64,000 nt of DNA from Compostibacter hankyongensis (GCF_039541075.1 NZ_BAABFN010000001.1:744001-808000), one strand, 5' to 3'. Counted from the stretch's first letter, positions 16,280 to 25,099 are shown. The notes: generated by a model from the letters alone, not told the origin. Translations and numbers: made by a program.

Positions 16280-17545
16280 ATGATAGACGTATTACTGGGT
16301 CTGCAGTGGGGCGATGAAGGCAAAGGAAAGATCGTGGATTACTTTGCCGGCAAATATGATGTGGTCGTCCGTTTCCAGGGCGGTCCCAATGCAGGACATA
16401 CCCTGTATGTGAACGGGCGGAAGGTGGTGCTCCGCACCATCCCTTCGGGCGTCTTTCATCCGCATACGCTGAACCTGATCGGGAACGGGGTAGTGATGGA
16501 CCCGGTGGCCATCCGCCAGGAATACCAGGAGCTGGAAGCCCTGGGCATCGATCTCCGGGAAAGACTGTTCATTTCCGAAAAAACACATCTCATCATTCCT
16601 ACGCACCGGGCGCTGGACAAAGCCTCCGAGCTGTCCAAGGGAGCCGATAAGATCGGATCCACCTTAAAGGGCATCGGTCCGGCCTACATGGATAAAACCG
16701 GTCGCAACGGTCTCCGGGTGGGGGATATTATCCATGGCGATTTCCGGTCGGCTTACGAAAAGCTGAAGCAGAAGCATATTCAGCTGCTGGCAGGATATGA
16801 TTTTTCGGAAGATATTTCCGCCTGGGAAAAAGAATTCCTGGAGGCTGTGGATTTTCTGCGCGGCATAAAAACGGTCAGCGGCGAATACTTTGTAAACGAG
16901 CAGCTGCGTGCCGGCAAGCGGATCATGGCCGAGGGCGCCCAGGGTAGCATGCTGGACGTAGACTTCGGGACCTATCCGTTTGTCACTTCTTCCAATACCA
17001 TTTCTGCCGGCGTCTGCACCGGCATGGGGGTGGCTCCCCAGCAGATCCGCGAGGTGATAGGGGTCACCAAAGCCTATTGCACCCGTGTCGGGGGAGGACC
17101 TTTTCCCACAGAGCTGTTCGACCAGACCGGGGAAGACCTCCGCAAAGCGGGGAACGAGTTCGGTGCGGTCACGGGCAGGCCCCGCCGCTGCGGCTGGATC
17201 GACCTGGTGGCCCTGCGCTATACCTGCATGGTCAACGGTACCACGCAGCTGGTGATGACCAAGGCCGATGTGCTGGACGCTTTCCCGGCCATCAGCGCTT
17301 GCACCGCTTACCGGGTAAACGGGCGGGAAACCGCCGAGATGCCCTACCAGCTGTGCGGAATGGATGTCGAGCCGGTATACCGCACATTTGAGGGCTGGGA
17401 GGATACCCCTTCGGCGCAATGCACGGCTTTTGATGCCCTGCCGGCCCCGATGAAATCCTACATCGGCTTCCTGGAAAGCTATCTGCAAGTACCGGTGAAA
17501 TATGTTTCCAACGGCCCCGGACGTGATCAGCTGCTGGAGCAATAG
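16280..17545 (+). CDS. purA: Adenylosuccinate synthetase
   Basis: PurA joins IMP and aspartate using GTP, the first committed step to AMP. The start at 16280 gives MIDVLLGLQWGDEGKGK, the canonical N-terminus with P-loop; an upstream in-frame extension overlaps rel and is not real. QGGPNAGHT, GSTLKGIGPAYMDK, AEGAQGSMLDVDFGTYPFVTS in part, and TGRPRRCGWIDL are all present over 421 residues, normal for the family. It follows rel by 74 bases with its own promoter. In E. coli PurA is a known ppGpp-inhibited enzyme, so the adjacency is functionally suggestive. Confidence 0.98.
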   Translation: MIDVLLGLQWGDEGKGKIVDYFAGKYDVVVRFQGGPNAGHTLYVNGRKVVLRTIPSGVFHPHTLNLIGNGVVMDPVAIRQEYQELEALGIDLRERLFISEKTHLIIPTHRALDKASELSKGADKIGSTLKGIGPAYMDKTGRNGLRVGDIIHGDFRSAYEKLKQKHIQLLAGYDFSEDISAWEKEFLEAVDFLRGIKTVSGEYFVNEQLRAGKRIMAEGAQGSMLDVDFGTYPFVTSSNTISAGVCTGMGVAPQQIREVIGVTKAYCTRVGGGPFPTELFDQTGEDLRKAGNEFGAVTGRPRRCGWIDLVALRYTCMVNGTTQLVMTKADVLDAFPAISACTAYRVNGRETAEMPYQLCGMDVEPVYRTFEGWEDTPSAQCTAFDALPAPMKSYIGFLESYLQVPVKYVSNGPGRDQLLEQ

Positions 17546-17713
17546 GAGGAGAAAACCGCCCTGAAAAAATTGCTAAAAAAATTTGGCTGTTTAAAAAAGT
17601 AGTTAAAACTTTACGAAGCCAATCAGGATATGTTATACTACATCTTCGCGAAGACAATCAACAATAATCAAACGGTTCCGGTATAGTTTTTTTCAGTTAT
17701 TTTCATCCGGTAA

Positions 17714-18160
17714 ATGAAAATCATGAAAGCAAAATCAGACAAGGAAAAGCAGGTGAAAAAAACCACTGCTTCGAAGTCGCCGAAAGGGAGTGCGCAGTCC
17801 TCGGAGGGTCCGGACAAGGACCAGGAAGAAACGGAAGGAGAGGAAGAAACAGAAGAAACACCCCCCAGCAAAACGGCCAGAAAAAATGCAAAACCTTCCT
17901 CCAAAACAACATCCCGCGAGGAAGACAATGAGGACGAAGACGAGGATGAGCCCCAGGATGATTGGGAAAAAGGAGAGGAGGACGACTATGATCCGGATTT
18001 CGAGGAATTCGACCTTCCGAAATCACGTACCAAATCAGCAGGCGGTAGCGGCGGCCGGAAAAAGACGGGCGGGGATGACGATGATTTCGATTTTGACGAC
18101 GAATTCAAGGATCTGGGATTCTTTAACGACTCCTATGACGACGATGACGATGAATTTTAA
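17714..18160 (+). CDS. Highly acidic, low-complexity small protein
   Basis: I do not recognise a family. The 148-residue protein starts basic (MKIMKAKSDKEKQVKKTTAS), then becomes extremely Glu/Asp-rich (EETEGEEETEE, EEDNEDEDEDEPQDDWE) and ends DDDDFDFDDEFKDLGFF...YDDDDDEF. No signal peptide, membrane segment or cysteine is seen. It is probably disordered, with a short aromatic/acidic C-terminal motif. The gene is real by open frame, clean start and position between purA and the convergent oxidoreductase. The adjoining 168-base gap upstream holds AT-rich sequence and a short palindrome (CTTCGCGAAG). Possible roles such as RNA-polymerase or ribosome binding are guesswork. Confidence 0.75.
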   Translation: MKIMKAKSDKEKQVKKTTASKSPKGSAQSSEGPDKDQEETEGEEETEETPPSKTARKNAKPSSKTTSREEDNEDEDEDEPQDDWEKGEEDDYDPDFEEFDLPKSRTKSAGGSGGRKKTGGDDDDFDFDDEFKDLGFFNDSYDDDDDEF

Positions 18161-18206
18161 ACCGGAAAACGCTACATGGATTAACGCTACGAAACAAGTC
18201 TGCTGA

Positions 18207-18233
18207 GGTATCCCGGCTCATTGCCGCGATACC
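18207..18233. terminator. Hairpin between convergent genes
   Basis: GGTATC-c-CGGC / GCCG-c-GATACC around loop TCATT: ten pairs with one internal mismatch, between the acidic-protein gene and the convergent oxidoreductase. No T run follows, so termination is inferred. Confidence 0.45.
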
Positions 18234-18274
18234 CCCGCGTCCCTTTCATCAGATTTTCTCCTGTTCCTTTATCT

Positions 18275-19333
18275 CTAAAGGCTTATTACCTGTTGTTCCC
18301 GGCTGCTCTCTAAAGCCGCATCGATGATGCGCATGTTCAGCAATGCATCCTGCAGGGCTACCGGTGAGGGTTGTCCGTTCCGGATGTGGCGGTATACGCC
18401 TTTGAAGAATTCCTGGTAGCAGCCTGCCGGGGAGGGGAATCTTTCCCTGATCTCTTTCCCATCTTCGGTCATGATATGGAGCAGACCGGCCTCTGCGGCA
18501 GGCTCTTCTCCCCAGCCCGTATGGGTAGGCTGCTTTCCTCCCTGGAGGGTAACTTCCTGGATATCTGACCGTGATTTCAGGAAGGATCCGCGCACGCCAT
18601 GCAGCACAAAGGCCGGGATGGGCTCACGGACCAGCAGGCTGGATTTCAGCGTCACCGTCAGGCTGGGATAGAGCAGCACGATATTCAAATAATCATTGAC
18701 GGAAGCCTCGGGACGGTTGGTCTGGATGCGGGCAAAAACTTTTTCGGGTTTGCCAAACAGGCAAATGGCCTGGTCGATGATGTGCGGTCCCAGATCGTGC
18801 AGGGTACCGGTTCCCGCCTGGGCGATCTCCTTGTGCTTTTTATAGCTCAGCCCCGGCTGGTAGCGGTCATAATGAAACTCAGCCTCGATGAGATCGCCCA
18901 GCAGGTGCTTTTCCACTACCTGTTTTACGGCCTGAAAATCGCTGTCCCAGCGCCGGTTCTGAAAAACGATCAGGGAGCGTTGCTGCTTTTGTGCAAGATC
19001 CATCAGCTCACGGGCCTGGCTGACCGTAGCGGTAAAAGGCTTTTCTACCACCACATGCTTCCCGGCCAGCAATGCCTCCCGGGCGTATTCATAATGCGTG
19101 ACGTTCGGGGTATTGATGATCACCAGCTCCAGCTCCGGGTCTTTCAGCATTTCGCTTACCGATTTGTAGGAACGGACCCCGGGATACCGTTCGGCGGCTT
19201 TGGGATCGTGACGTTCCACTACGGCCCTGAAATCAAACTCATCCAGCAGGTTCAGAAAAGGAGCGTGGAATACCTGTCCGGACATACCGAATGCGCAAAG
19301 TCCTGTAACAATAGGTTTTTGGGAATTAGTCAT
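18275..19333 (-). CDS. Gfo/Idh/MocA-family oxidoreductase
   Basis: A 352-residue NAD(P)-dependent dehydrogenase of the Gfo/Idh/MocA family, which acts on sugars, inositols or related polyols. The dinucleotide-binding start is VTGLCAFGMSGQVFHAPFL, the catalytic-lysine motif is VVEKPFTATVSQA, and LHDLGPHIIDQAICLFGKP lies in the C-terminal domain. The AFGMSGQVFHAP variant is typical of the YdgJ/YhhX-like subgroup. No sugar transport or catabolic neighbours are present, so the substrate is unknown. It lies divergent from the secreted-protein gene at 19415. Confidence 0.92.
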   Translation of the reverse strand: MTNSQKPIVTGLCAFGMSGQVFHAPFLNLLDEFDFRAVVERHDPKAAERYPGVRSYKSVSEMLKDPELELVIINTPNVTHYEYAREALLAGKHVVVEKPFTATVSQARELMDLAQKQQRSLIVFQNRRWDSDFQAVKQVVEKHLLGDLIEAEFHYDRYQPGLSYKKHKEIAQAGTGTLHDLGPHIIDQAICLFGKPEKVFARIQTNRPEASVNDYLNIVLLYPSLTVTLKSSLLVREPIPAFVLHGVRGSFLKSRSDIQEVTLQGGKQPTHTGWGEEPAAEAGLLHIMTEDGKEIRERFPSPAGCYQEFFKGVYRHIRNGQPSPVALQDALLNMRIIDAALESSREQQVISL

Positions 19334-19414
19334 AATAAATCGGGTAAAATTGTGATGGTTCGGGGTAAAAATAAAAAATAAATCGGTACCTTCCTTTTAT
19401 AACCGGGCCCCCAC

Positions 19415-20878
19415 ATGCGGCTTTTTTTACGCTCTTCCATCCGTTCATTTCTTCTCCGCCGGGGATTTTATCTCATCTTCCTGCTTTTACCGTTGGCGCG
19501 CACGTTGCCCCTGAGGGCGCAGCATCTCAGTTATTCCGCTTCCGTCGGGAGCTTTACTACATATTTCAGGATCGCCGGGAAATGCGGACAATACCTCTTC
19601 ATATACAAGAGCCGGTTCGGGAAGGACAGTCTTATCGGGTATACCGGGGATATGCAGGAAGCGGTCCGGCAGCCGCTGAAGTTTCTGCCCCAGGAAGTCG
19701 ACGAGCTGGAATTTATTGCTTATCCCGATCACATATTCCTGTATTGTGTGTACCGCCAACGGAACGAGCTGCGCTGTATGACGGCGAGGCTGGACAGCCT
19801 GGGCCGTCTCCGGGGGCGGCCTGCGATAATCGACCGGATGCCCCTGCGGGAAGGTCTGCAGGTGGCGCGGGGAATCGGCGGATTCCGCCTCATCAAGTCT
19901 GCCGGGCAGGAGCGGATGATGATCCTCGGCATACGGGAACCCCCGGATTCTCCTTTTTGCCGCATCCGCACCTTCCTGCTGGGCCCTGCATCCGAGCTGC
20001 TGCACCGCGGCGCTGTAGTGCTGCCCTGGCAGTCTGCGCAGGATCAGCTCAACAGTCTGCTGATGGCCGACGGCACCCTGCTTTTTGTGCGCGGCAGCCA
20101 GGCGGTTTTTGACCGGGGAATCACCCGCGTCATGCTCTTTCACAAACCGCCGGAGGTGGATTTGCTGTATGGGATGCCCTGTCCGCTCGACGGCAGGGCA
20201 GTCAGCCCGAGTATGATGCTGAAGGCCGGCGTCCGGGACGGGTGCTTCTGGTGGACAGCCTGGGCTTATAATAAGTCACATCGTTTCATTGCCGGGCTGT
20301 ATACCTGTCTGTACAACTACCGCACCCGTCGTATACTTATACACCGCTTCAGTCCCCTGGGTACCAGGCTGTGGCGGGAGCAGAAAGGCCGCCGCCATGC
20401 GGCATCCATTGATTTCGAAGCGTGTCGTTTCCGCGATCTTATCTTTGACCGCGGCGGTCATGGAATACTGTTTGCCGAAGATGCCCATGTCCCCGGCAGC
20501 CGGCGCGCTGCGTCGGGAAATATGCTCCTGCTGAAGATCGATACCACAGGGAGCCTCAATGGATACGACATAGCAGAGCGGCCGGCCGATATGGGACTGT
20601 ATTACACTTCTGCCGCTTACCTGATCCTCAACACCGGAGATGCCCTGCATCTGCTATACAACAGGATTTATTCCTCCGGACGGTTGTTCGGGAACGTGAA
20701 GCGCGCGATTTTTGATTACCGGTACGACGGGGTTCACCCCTCCGGGGCCCTGCCGCTCCGGATCGTACCCGACACCGACAACTGGATGCTGGGATTGGGC
20801 AGGCAGACCGGTCCCAGGACCATTATCGTCCCCTGTGAGCGGAACGGGAACCTGCTTTTTGCCCGGCTGGAATTTTGA
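19415..20878 (+). CDS. Secreted protein of unknown function, paralog 1
   Basis: I do not recognise a named family. The 487-residue protein has an N-terminal signal peptide (basic SSIRSFLLRRG, then hydrophobic FYLIFLLLPL, cleavage near LRAQ). The mature part is beta-strand-rich, with repeated short hydrophobic/aromatic strands. It is clearly related to the next gene: both begin after the signal with an (L/I)SYS motif, share PLKFLPQEV/PLDFLPRNM, a Y(P/A)DH...QR(N/D) segment, and end with a W-M...G(R/K)Q...(I/V)(I/V)(V/I)PC...(F)A(R/K)(L/I)(E/D)F pattern. It probably acts in the periplasm or at the outer membrane. A tandem duplication is inferred. Confidence 0.8.
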   Translation: MRLFLRSSIRSFLLRRGFYLIFLLLPLARTLPLRAQHLSYSASVGSFTTYFRIAGKCGQYLFIYKSRFGKDSLIGYTGDMQEAVRQPLKFLPQEVDELEFIAYPDHIFLYCVYRQRNELRCMTARLDSLGRLRGRPAIIDRMPLREGLQVARGIGGFRLIKSAGQERMMILGIREPPDSPFCRIRTFLLGPASELLHRGAVVLPWQSAQDQLNSLLMADGTLLFVRGSQAVFDRGITRVMLFHKPPEVDLLYGMPCPLDGRAVSPSMMLKAGVRDGCFWWTAWAYNKSHRFIAGLYTCLYNYRTRRILIHRFSPLGTRLWREQKGRRHAASIDFEACRFRDLIFDRGGHGILFAEDAHVPGSRRAASGNMLLLKIDTTGSLNGYDIAERPADMGLYYTSAAYLILNTGDALHLLYNRIYSSGRLFGNVKRAIFDYRYDGVHPSGALPLRIVPDTDNWMLGLGRQTGPRTIIVPCERNGNLLFARLEF

Positions 20879-20951
20879 ATACAGAATGTTAAAATTATCG
20901 GGTATTCCCTTTCCCTTTTATACTAAAAAGCCGTTTCGGCTGTTATTATAA

Positions 20952-20959
20952 TAAATTTG
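20952..20959 (+). promoter_or_regulatory. -7 element TAAATTTG before the second paralog
   Basis: TAnnTTTG match about 85 bases before the gene, just after a small hairpin (AGCCG/CGGCT, 20929-20941) that may end the upstream transcript. Confidence 0.5.
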
Positions 20960-21043
20960 CGCCGCCCGGTCCCGCTCCTGCAGCGCGGAGGGTGGCGGGG
21001 GCTGCCGGTCTTTTTGCCGGTTCGTTGATTTCATGTAGGTTTG

Positions 21044-22594
21044 ATGTTAATGTTAAAAACTATGCGACGGATTTATTTGCTATGCGGAATAGGGTTGGCC
21101 TGTCTGCTGCCGCTGGTGGCGGGAGCCCAGCAGATCTCTTACTCGCAACCCGAGCGTGAGGACAATGCCCGGAATACGGAATTTGAAATCATCGGAAGCG
21201 TGGGCGGGAATATCCTGGTCTTCAAAAATAACCGGAACGATTATGCCCTTTCGGTATACGACGACGATATGAAGCTGGAGCAGCGGGTGCCGCTCGACTT
21301 CCTGCCCCGCAACATGCTTACGGTAGACTTCGTGCCTTATGCCGATCATTTCCAGATGATCTACCAGTTTCAGCGCCGGGATGTGGTCTATTGTCTGGGC
21401 GCCACCCTCGGTGCGGACGGCAGCATCCTGCGCCGGCCCGAGCTGATCGACTCCAGCGTGGTGGGCGCCTTCCAGGTAAAAAACAAGATATATTCGGTGA
21501 TCCGCTCCGGCGATAAAAGCCGGATAATGGTCTATAAGATCAACCAGAACAAAAAATACGATAACGTTTTCTATACTTTCCTGCTCGACGGGGATCTGCA
21601 GCTGATCAATAACAGCCGCCTGACATTGCCCATGGAGGATAAGCGCAACTTCCTGAGCAGCTTTATGCTGAGTAACGACGGCTACTTTATCTTTTCGAAG
21701 CTGGTGCGTCCCACCAACAAGGGGAATATCAATGCCGCTTCCCTCGTGGTAAAGCCGCCCGAAACGGACAGCTTCCTGGTGAGCAAGCTGGACCTCAAGG
21801 GACAGTTTCTCGACGAAGTAAAGCTGAAGCTGGACAATATCAACAAAAAAGTATTCCTGGCCTCCTTTTACTATCAGCAGCGGAAGGGAAATGTGGAAGG
21901 GCTGTATGCCGGTATCTACAACTGGGCGGCGGGCAGCTTCGAACGGGCCTCGCTGCTGCCGTTTTCCGACGAGCTGAAGGCCAATGCCCGGCAGCAGTCC
22001 TCGCTGAAGAATGCCTTTAACGATTATTTTATCAAGCAGCTGGTGGTGCGCAGCGACGGCGGCTTCCTGCTGACGGCGGAAGCCTACTATACCTCATCGC
22101 GCTCCCAGCCGTGGAACCGGTGGGACTACCTGTATGGCGGCCCCTGGGGCTTTTCCCCGTATTCTTCCTATTACTACTACTCGCCGTTTTCTCCCTGGTA
22201 CTACAGCCCCTATTACTGGGACAACGACCGGGGTACCCGCTATCATTACGACAATGTGGCCATACTGTCCTACGACGGTTCGGGGAAGCTGGAATGGAGT
22301 AATTTTATCCGTAAAAATCAGTATGCGGACGACAATGCCGGACAGCTTTCCTACGAGCTGGTCAATATCGGCAGCGAGCTGCACTTTATTTATAATGAGC
22401 TGTACCGGCGTTCGTGGCTGCTGACCGATGTGGCCATCACACCGGAGGGGAAGCTTCGCCGCATGCCTACCCTGCGGAACCTGGACAAGGGGTACGATTG
22501 GATGCCCCGTTACGGAAAACAAATCGGCTCAAGGGAAGTAGTTATTCCCTGTATTTACCGGAATTATATTTCCTTTGCAAAAATTGATTTCTAA
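21044..22594 (+). CDS. Secreted protein of unknown function, paralog 2
   Basis: Unrecognised family; about 516 residues. ATGs at 21044, 21050 and 21062 are all possible starts; the signal peptide (MRRIYLLCGIGLACLLPL, cleavage near AGAQQ) is complete from any of them. It aligns along its length with the preceding gene. It differs by an extraordinary Tyr/Ser/Pro/Trp-rich stretch at about residues 359-400 (SPYSSYYYYSPFSPWYYSP, then YYWDN), which the paralog lacks. The C-terminus is REVVIPCIYRNYISFAKIDF, matching the paralog's end. It is 3 bases upstream of the membrane protein gene at 22598, suggesting they work together in the envelope. Confidence 0.82.
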   Translation: MLMLKTMRRIYLLCGIGLACLLPLVAGAQQISYSQPEREDNARNTEFEIIGSVGGNILVFKNNRNDYALSVYDDDMKLEQRVPLDFLPRNMLTVDFVPYADHFQMIYQFQRRDVVYCLGATLGADGSILRRPELIDSSVVGAFQVKNKIYSVIRSGDKSRIMVYKINQNKKYDNVFYTFLLDGDLQLINNSRLTLPMEDKRNFLSSFMLSNDGYFIFSKLVRPTNKGNINAASLVVKPPETDSFLVSKLDLKGQFLDEVKLKLDNINKKVFLASFYYQQRKGNVEGLYAGIYNWAAGSFERASLLPFSDELKANARQQSSLKNAFNDYFIKQLVVRSDGGFLLTAEAYYTSSRSQPWNRWDYLYGGPWGFSPYSSYYYYSPFSPWYYSPYYWDNDRGTRYHYDNVAILSYDGSGKLEWSNFIRKNQYADDNAGQLSYELVNIGSELHFIYNELYRRSWLLTDVAITPEGKLRRMPTLRNLDKGYDWMPRYGKQIGSREVVIPCIYRNYISFAKIDF

Positions 22595-22597
22595 ACG

Positions 22598-23581
22598 GTG
22601 ATCAACTGGTTTCGCTCCGGGAGCCCCTATACGCTGCTGGTGCTGCTGTTGTACACCCTGGTCCTGAAGTCGTGGTTTCTTTTTCACCCGGCGGGACCGG
22701 TGGTGCATCCGGCATCAGACGGCATGCTATACAACTGGATCCTCTCGCTGCTCCGGGGGCGGTGGCAGGGTTCCGGCTGGGTGCTGCTGGCCCAGGGTCT
22801 GCTTTTTCTGCAGGCGCTGGGTATCAACCGGCTCAGCAATCATTTCCGCCTGTTTCCCAAAAACACCTATTTCCCGGCGATGTGCTATCTGTTGTTCTCC
22901 TCCTTCTTCCGGGAATGGAACTACTTTTCGGCGCCCCTGCTGGTCAATACGCTGATGGTAGGGCTGCTTTTCCTGCTGATCAGCCTGTATGCGGCGCCGG
23001 ACGGGAGAGGCAAGGTCTTTAACGCTGGTTTTTTCATCGGGCTGATGATGCTTGTTTATACGCCGGCCTGCATATTCCTGCTGCTGCTCTGGCTGGCCCT
23101 GGTCATCAACCGTCCCTTCAAGATCGTGGAATGGGTCATGGCCGTGGTCGGCATTTTAACCCCCCTTTACTTCCTGGGCACCTGGCTGTTCCTGACAGAC
23201 CGCTGGGTCGGTGCGGTGCAGCTCCCCGCGTTCTCTCTCGATTATCCCCATCTTGCCAAGGCTTATCTTCCCGCCGCTGCCATCCTGGTGATGCTCGTGG
23301 TGTTTCTCTACGGCCTGCTGCGGATGCAGCAGCATTTCTTCAAGCTGCTGATACAGATCCGGAAAGTATGGTCATTGTTGCTGGTGTATATCTTTCTGGC
23401 GCTCTTGCCCGCCTTTTTCGGTCATCCGTTTACCTATCACGGATGGGTGCTCGCCCTGGTCCCGCTTTCCGCATTTTTTGCCAATGCGTGCTGGAATATC
23501 CGCCGGCCGCTCGTCGCCAATATCCTTCATGGTATCCTCATACTGGGGGTGCTGACCCTGCAGTATGGCGGCATGCTGTAA
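22598..23581 (+). CDS. Polytopic membrane protein, DUF6427-like
   Basis: A 327-residue integral membrane protein with about eight to nine hydrophobic segments, for example YTLLVLLLYTLVLKSWFLF near the N-terminus and GLMMLVYTPACIFLLLLWLA in the middle. The N-terminal FRSGSPYTLLVLL and the overall pattern fit the Bacteroidota DUF6427 group, whose function is unknown. The start is a GTG three bases after the stop of the secreted paralog, so the genes are coupled; no better ATG exists. The following 274 bases up to purQ hold a purine-rich repeat and a promoter but no gene. Confidence 0.8.
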   Translation: MINWFRSGSPYTLLVLLLYTLVLKSWFLFHPAGPVVHPASDGMLYNWILSLLRGRWQGSGWVLLAQGLLFLQALGINRLSNHFRLFPKNTYFPAMCYLLFSSFFREWNYFSAPLLVNTLMVGLLFLLISLYAAPDGRGKVFNAGFFIGLMMLVYTPACIFLLLLWLALVINRPFKIVEWVMAVVGILTPLYFLGTWLFLTDRWVGAVQLPAFSLDYPHLAKAYLPAAAILVMLVVFLYGLLRMQQHFFKLLIQIRKVWSLLLVYIFLALLPAFFGHPFTYHGWVLALVPLSAFFANACWNIRRPLVANILHGILILGVLTLQYGGML

Positions 23582-23607
23582 AAAAATGCTAAATTGCCCC
23601 CGGAAAT

Positions 23608-23650
23608 CCCCTGACCCCTAAAGGGGGAGAAGGAGGTGAAGGGTGAAAGG
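23608..23650 (+). repeat. Dispersed purine-rich intergenic repeat, copy B
   Basis: CCCCTGACCCCTAAAGGGGG followed by AGAAGGAGGTGAAGGGTGAAAGGCG. The downstream part (around 23768-23784, TTTCGTTCCGGGC) also echoes the core found in copies A and D. The gap 23582-23855 has no gene. Confidence 0.65.
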
Positions 23651-23825
23651 CGCGTCATCCCGGATGTGCGGAATTTTCAGGGAATGAGAAGATAAGACCG
23701 GAGATCCGGATCCGGCAGCACGGTCTTTAACCTGAACTATAGACGGTGCGGATTGTTTAAAGTATCGGGTTTCGTTCCGGGCCAGTCGGCTTCAGGCTTT
23801 GGTCCGGAAACTTTGAACTGCGATA

Positions 23826-23833
23826 TAAGTTTG
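23826..23833 (+). promoter_or_regulatory. -7 element TAAGTTTG for purQ
   Basis: Exact TAnnTTTG about 23 bases before the purQ ATG. A possible -33 TTTG at 23798-23801 has an over-long 24-base spacer. Confidence 0.5.
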
Positions 23834-23855
23834 ACCATAAAAAATCGGTAATTAC

Positions 23856-24572
23856 ATGAAATTCGGTGTTTTGGTTTTTCCGGGATCTAATTGCGACCAG
23901 GATATGGTGGATGCCCTGCAGGCCGATCTCGGGCAGGAGGTGATTGCCCTCTGGCACAAGGACCGGGATATCAGCATGTTTACTACGGAGGATTGTATTG
24001 TGCTGCCGGGCGGCTTTTCCTACGGGGACTATCTGCGCTGCGGCGCCATTGCCCGGTTCAGCCCCATGATGCAGTCGGTCATTGCCTTTGCGGGCAAAGG
24101 CGGCCGGGTGCTGGGGGTTTGTAACGGATTTCAGATACTCTGCGAGGCCGGCCTGCTACCGGGCGTGCTGCTGCGCAATAAAAACCGGCAGTTTGTCTGC
24201 AAGAACAGCTATATCCTCAGCGAAAATACCGATACTCCGCTGACGGCAGGATTGCAGGGGCAGGTGCTCCGCATACCGGTGGCCCACGGAGAAGGACGGT
24301 ATTATGCCGACGCCGCTACACTGGAAACGCTGGAATCCGACGGACAGGTGATCTTCCGTTATTGCAGCCCCGAGGGAGACGTCACCTGGGGCGAAAACAA
24401 TCCCAATGGCTCGGTGCACAATATTGCCGGTATCTGCAACGCCGGGAAAAATGTTTTTGGTATGATGCCGCATCCGGAGCGGGCCACAGCCGAAGCGCTG
24501 GGCAATACCGACGGCCGGCTGATCTTCCGGGGGCTGATCCGTCAGCCGGAGGCCGTTGCCGCCCTGAGCTGA
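23856..24572 (+). CDS. purQ: Phosphoribosylformylglycinamidine synthase subunit PurQ
   Basis: PurQ is the glutaminase subunit of the FGAM synthase complex (PurL-PurQ-PurS) in purine synthesis. The 238 residues begin MKFGVLVFPGSNCDQDM, the canonical start. The nucleophilic cysteine is in LGVCNGFQ and the catalytic His/Glu in MMPHPERATAE. GGFSYGDYLRCGAIA is also conserved. A separate PurQ implies the small PurL form elsewhere in the genome. It is unlinked to other pur genes apart from purA 6 kb away. It is followed after 57 bases by the nDsbD gene, which has its own promoter. Confidence 0.97.
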   Translation: MKFGVLVFPGSNCDQDMVDALQADLGQEVIALWHKDRDISMFTTEDCIVLPGGFSYGDYLRCGAIARFSPMMQSVIAFAGKGGRVLGVCNGFQILCEAGLLPGVLLRNKNRQFVCKNSYILSENTDTPLTAGLQGQVLRIPVAHGEGRYYADAATLETLESDGQVIFRYCSPEGDVTWGENNPNGSVHNIAGICNAGKNVFGMMPHPERATAEALGNTDGRLIFRGLIRQPEAVAALS

Positions 24573-24589
24573 CCCTGCTGCGCTGATCT

Positions 24590-24597
24590 TATATTTG
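24590..24597 (+). promoter_or_regulatory. -7 element TATATTTG for the nDsbD gene
   Basis: Exact TAnnTTTG match 32 bases before the ATG at 24630. Confidence 0.5.
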
Positions 24598-24629
24598 CAA
24601 CGGACCATTCACAAAACAAACGTACTGTT

Positions 24630-25073
24630 ATGAAGAAGTTATTGTTTGCAAGTGTATTGATGATGCTCCCTTTTCTCGGCGGAGCCCAGATCCTCAATCC
24701 CGTAAAATGGATGTATTCTGCGAAAAAATCCGGTAACGGCGAATACGAGCTGCACATGAAGGCTACCGTGCAGCCCGGCTGGCACCTCTATGCCCAGGAC
24801 GCCGGGGAAGGCCCTATACCCACTTCCTTCAAATTCGAGGGGAACGATGGCATGGAGCGCGTGGGCGTGGTAAAGGAGATCGGGAAGATAAAAAAGACCT
24901 ACGACCGGAATTTTGCCTCCGTGCTGAGCTATTACGAGGATACGGTCGACTTCGTGCAGCGGGTAAAGGTAAAACCCGGTACGCAGATCGTAAAAGGAAG
25001 CCTGCAGTACATGGTCTGCGACGACAAGCAATGCCTGCCTCCGAAAGACGTGGATTTCGAGGTTAAGCTATAA
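24630..25073 (+). CDS. Free-standing periplasmic DsbD N-terminal-like domain
   Basis: A 147-residue secreted protein with a signal peptide (MKKLLFASVLMMLPFLGGAQ). The mature part is a single immunoglobulin-like nDsbD domain: ILNPVKWMYSAKKS, LHMKATVQPGWHLYAQ, and the redox pair in VCDDKQCLPPK. In full-length DsbD this domain passes electrons to periplasmic partners. It closely resembles the N-terminal domain of the DsbD protein encoded 86 bases downstream, so it probably arose by duplication and may act as an extra electron shuttle or specificity module. Role is inferred. Confidence 0.88.
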   Translation: MKKLLFASVLMMLPFLGGAQILNPVKWMYSAKKSGNGEYELHMKATVQPGWHLYAQDAGEGPIPTSFKFEGNDGMERVGVVKEIGKIKKTYDRNFASVLSYYEDTVDFVQRVKVKPGTQIVKGSLQYMVCDDKQCLPPKDVDFEVKL

Positions 25074-25099
25074 CAACGCCTTTTTGTTTTTCTCATGCG

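Noticed and set aside
23582..23855. Possible purine riboswitch before purQ or purA
   Set aside because: No purine-riboswitch-like three-stem arrangement or conserved loop motifs could be seen in either leader.
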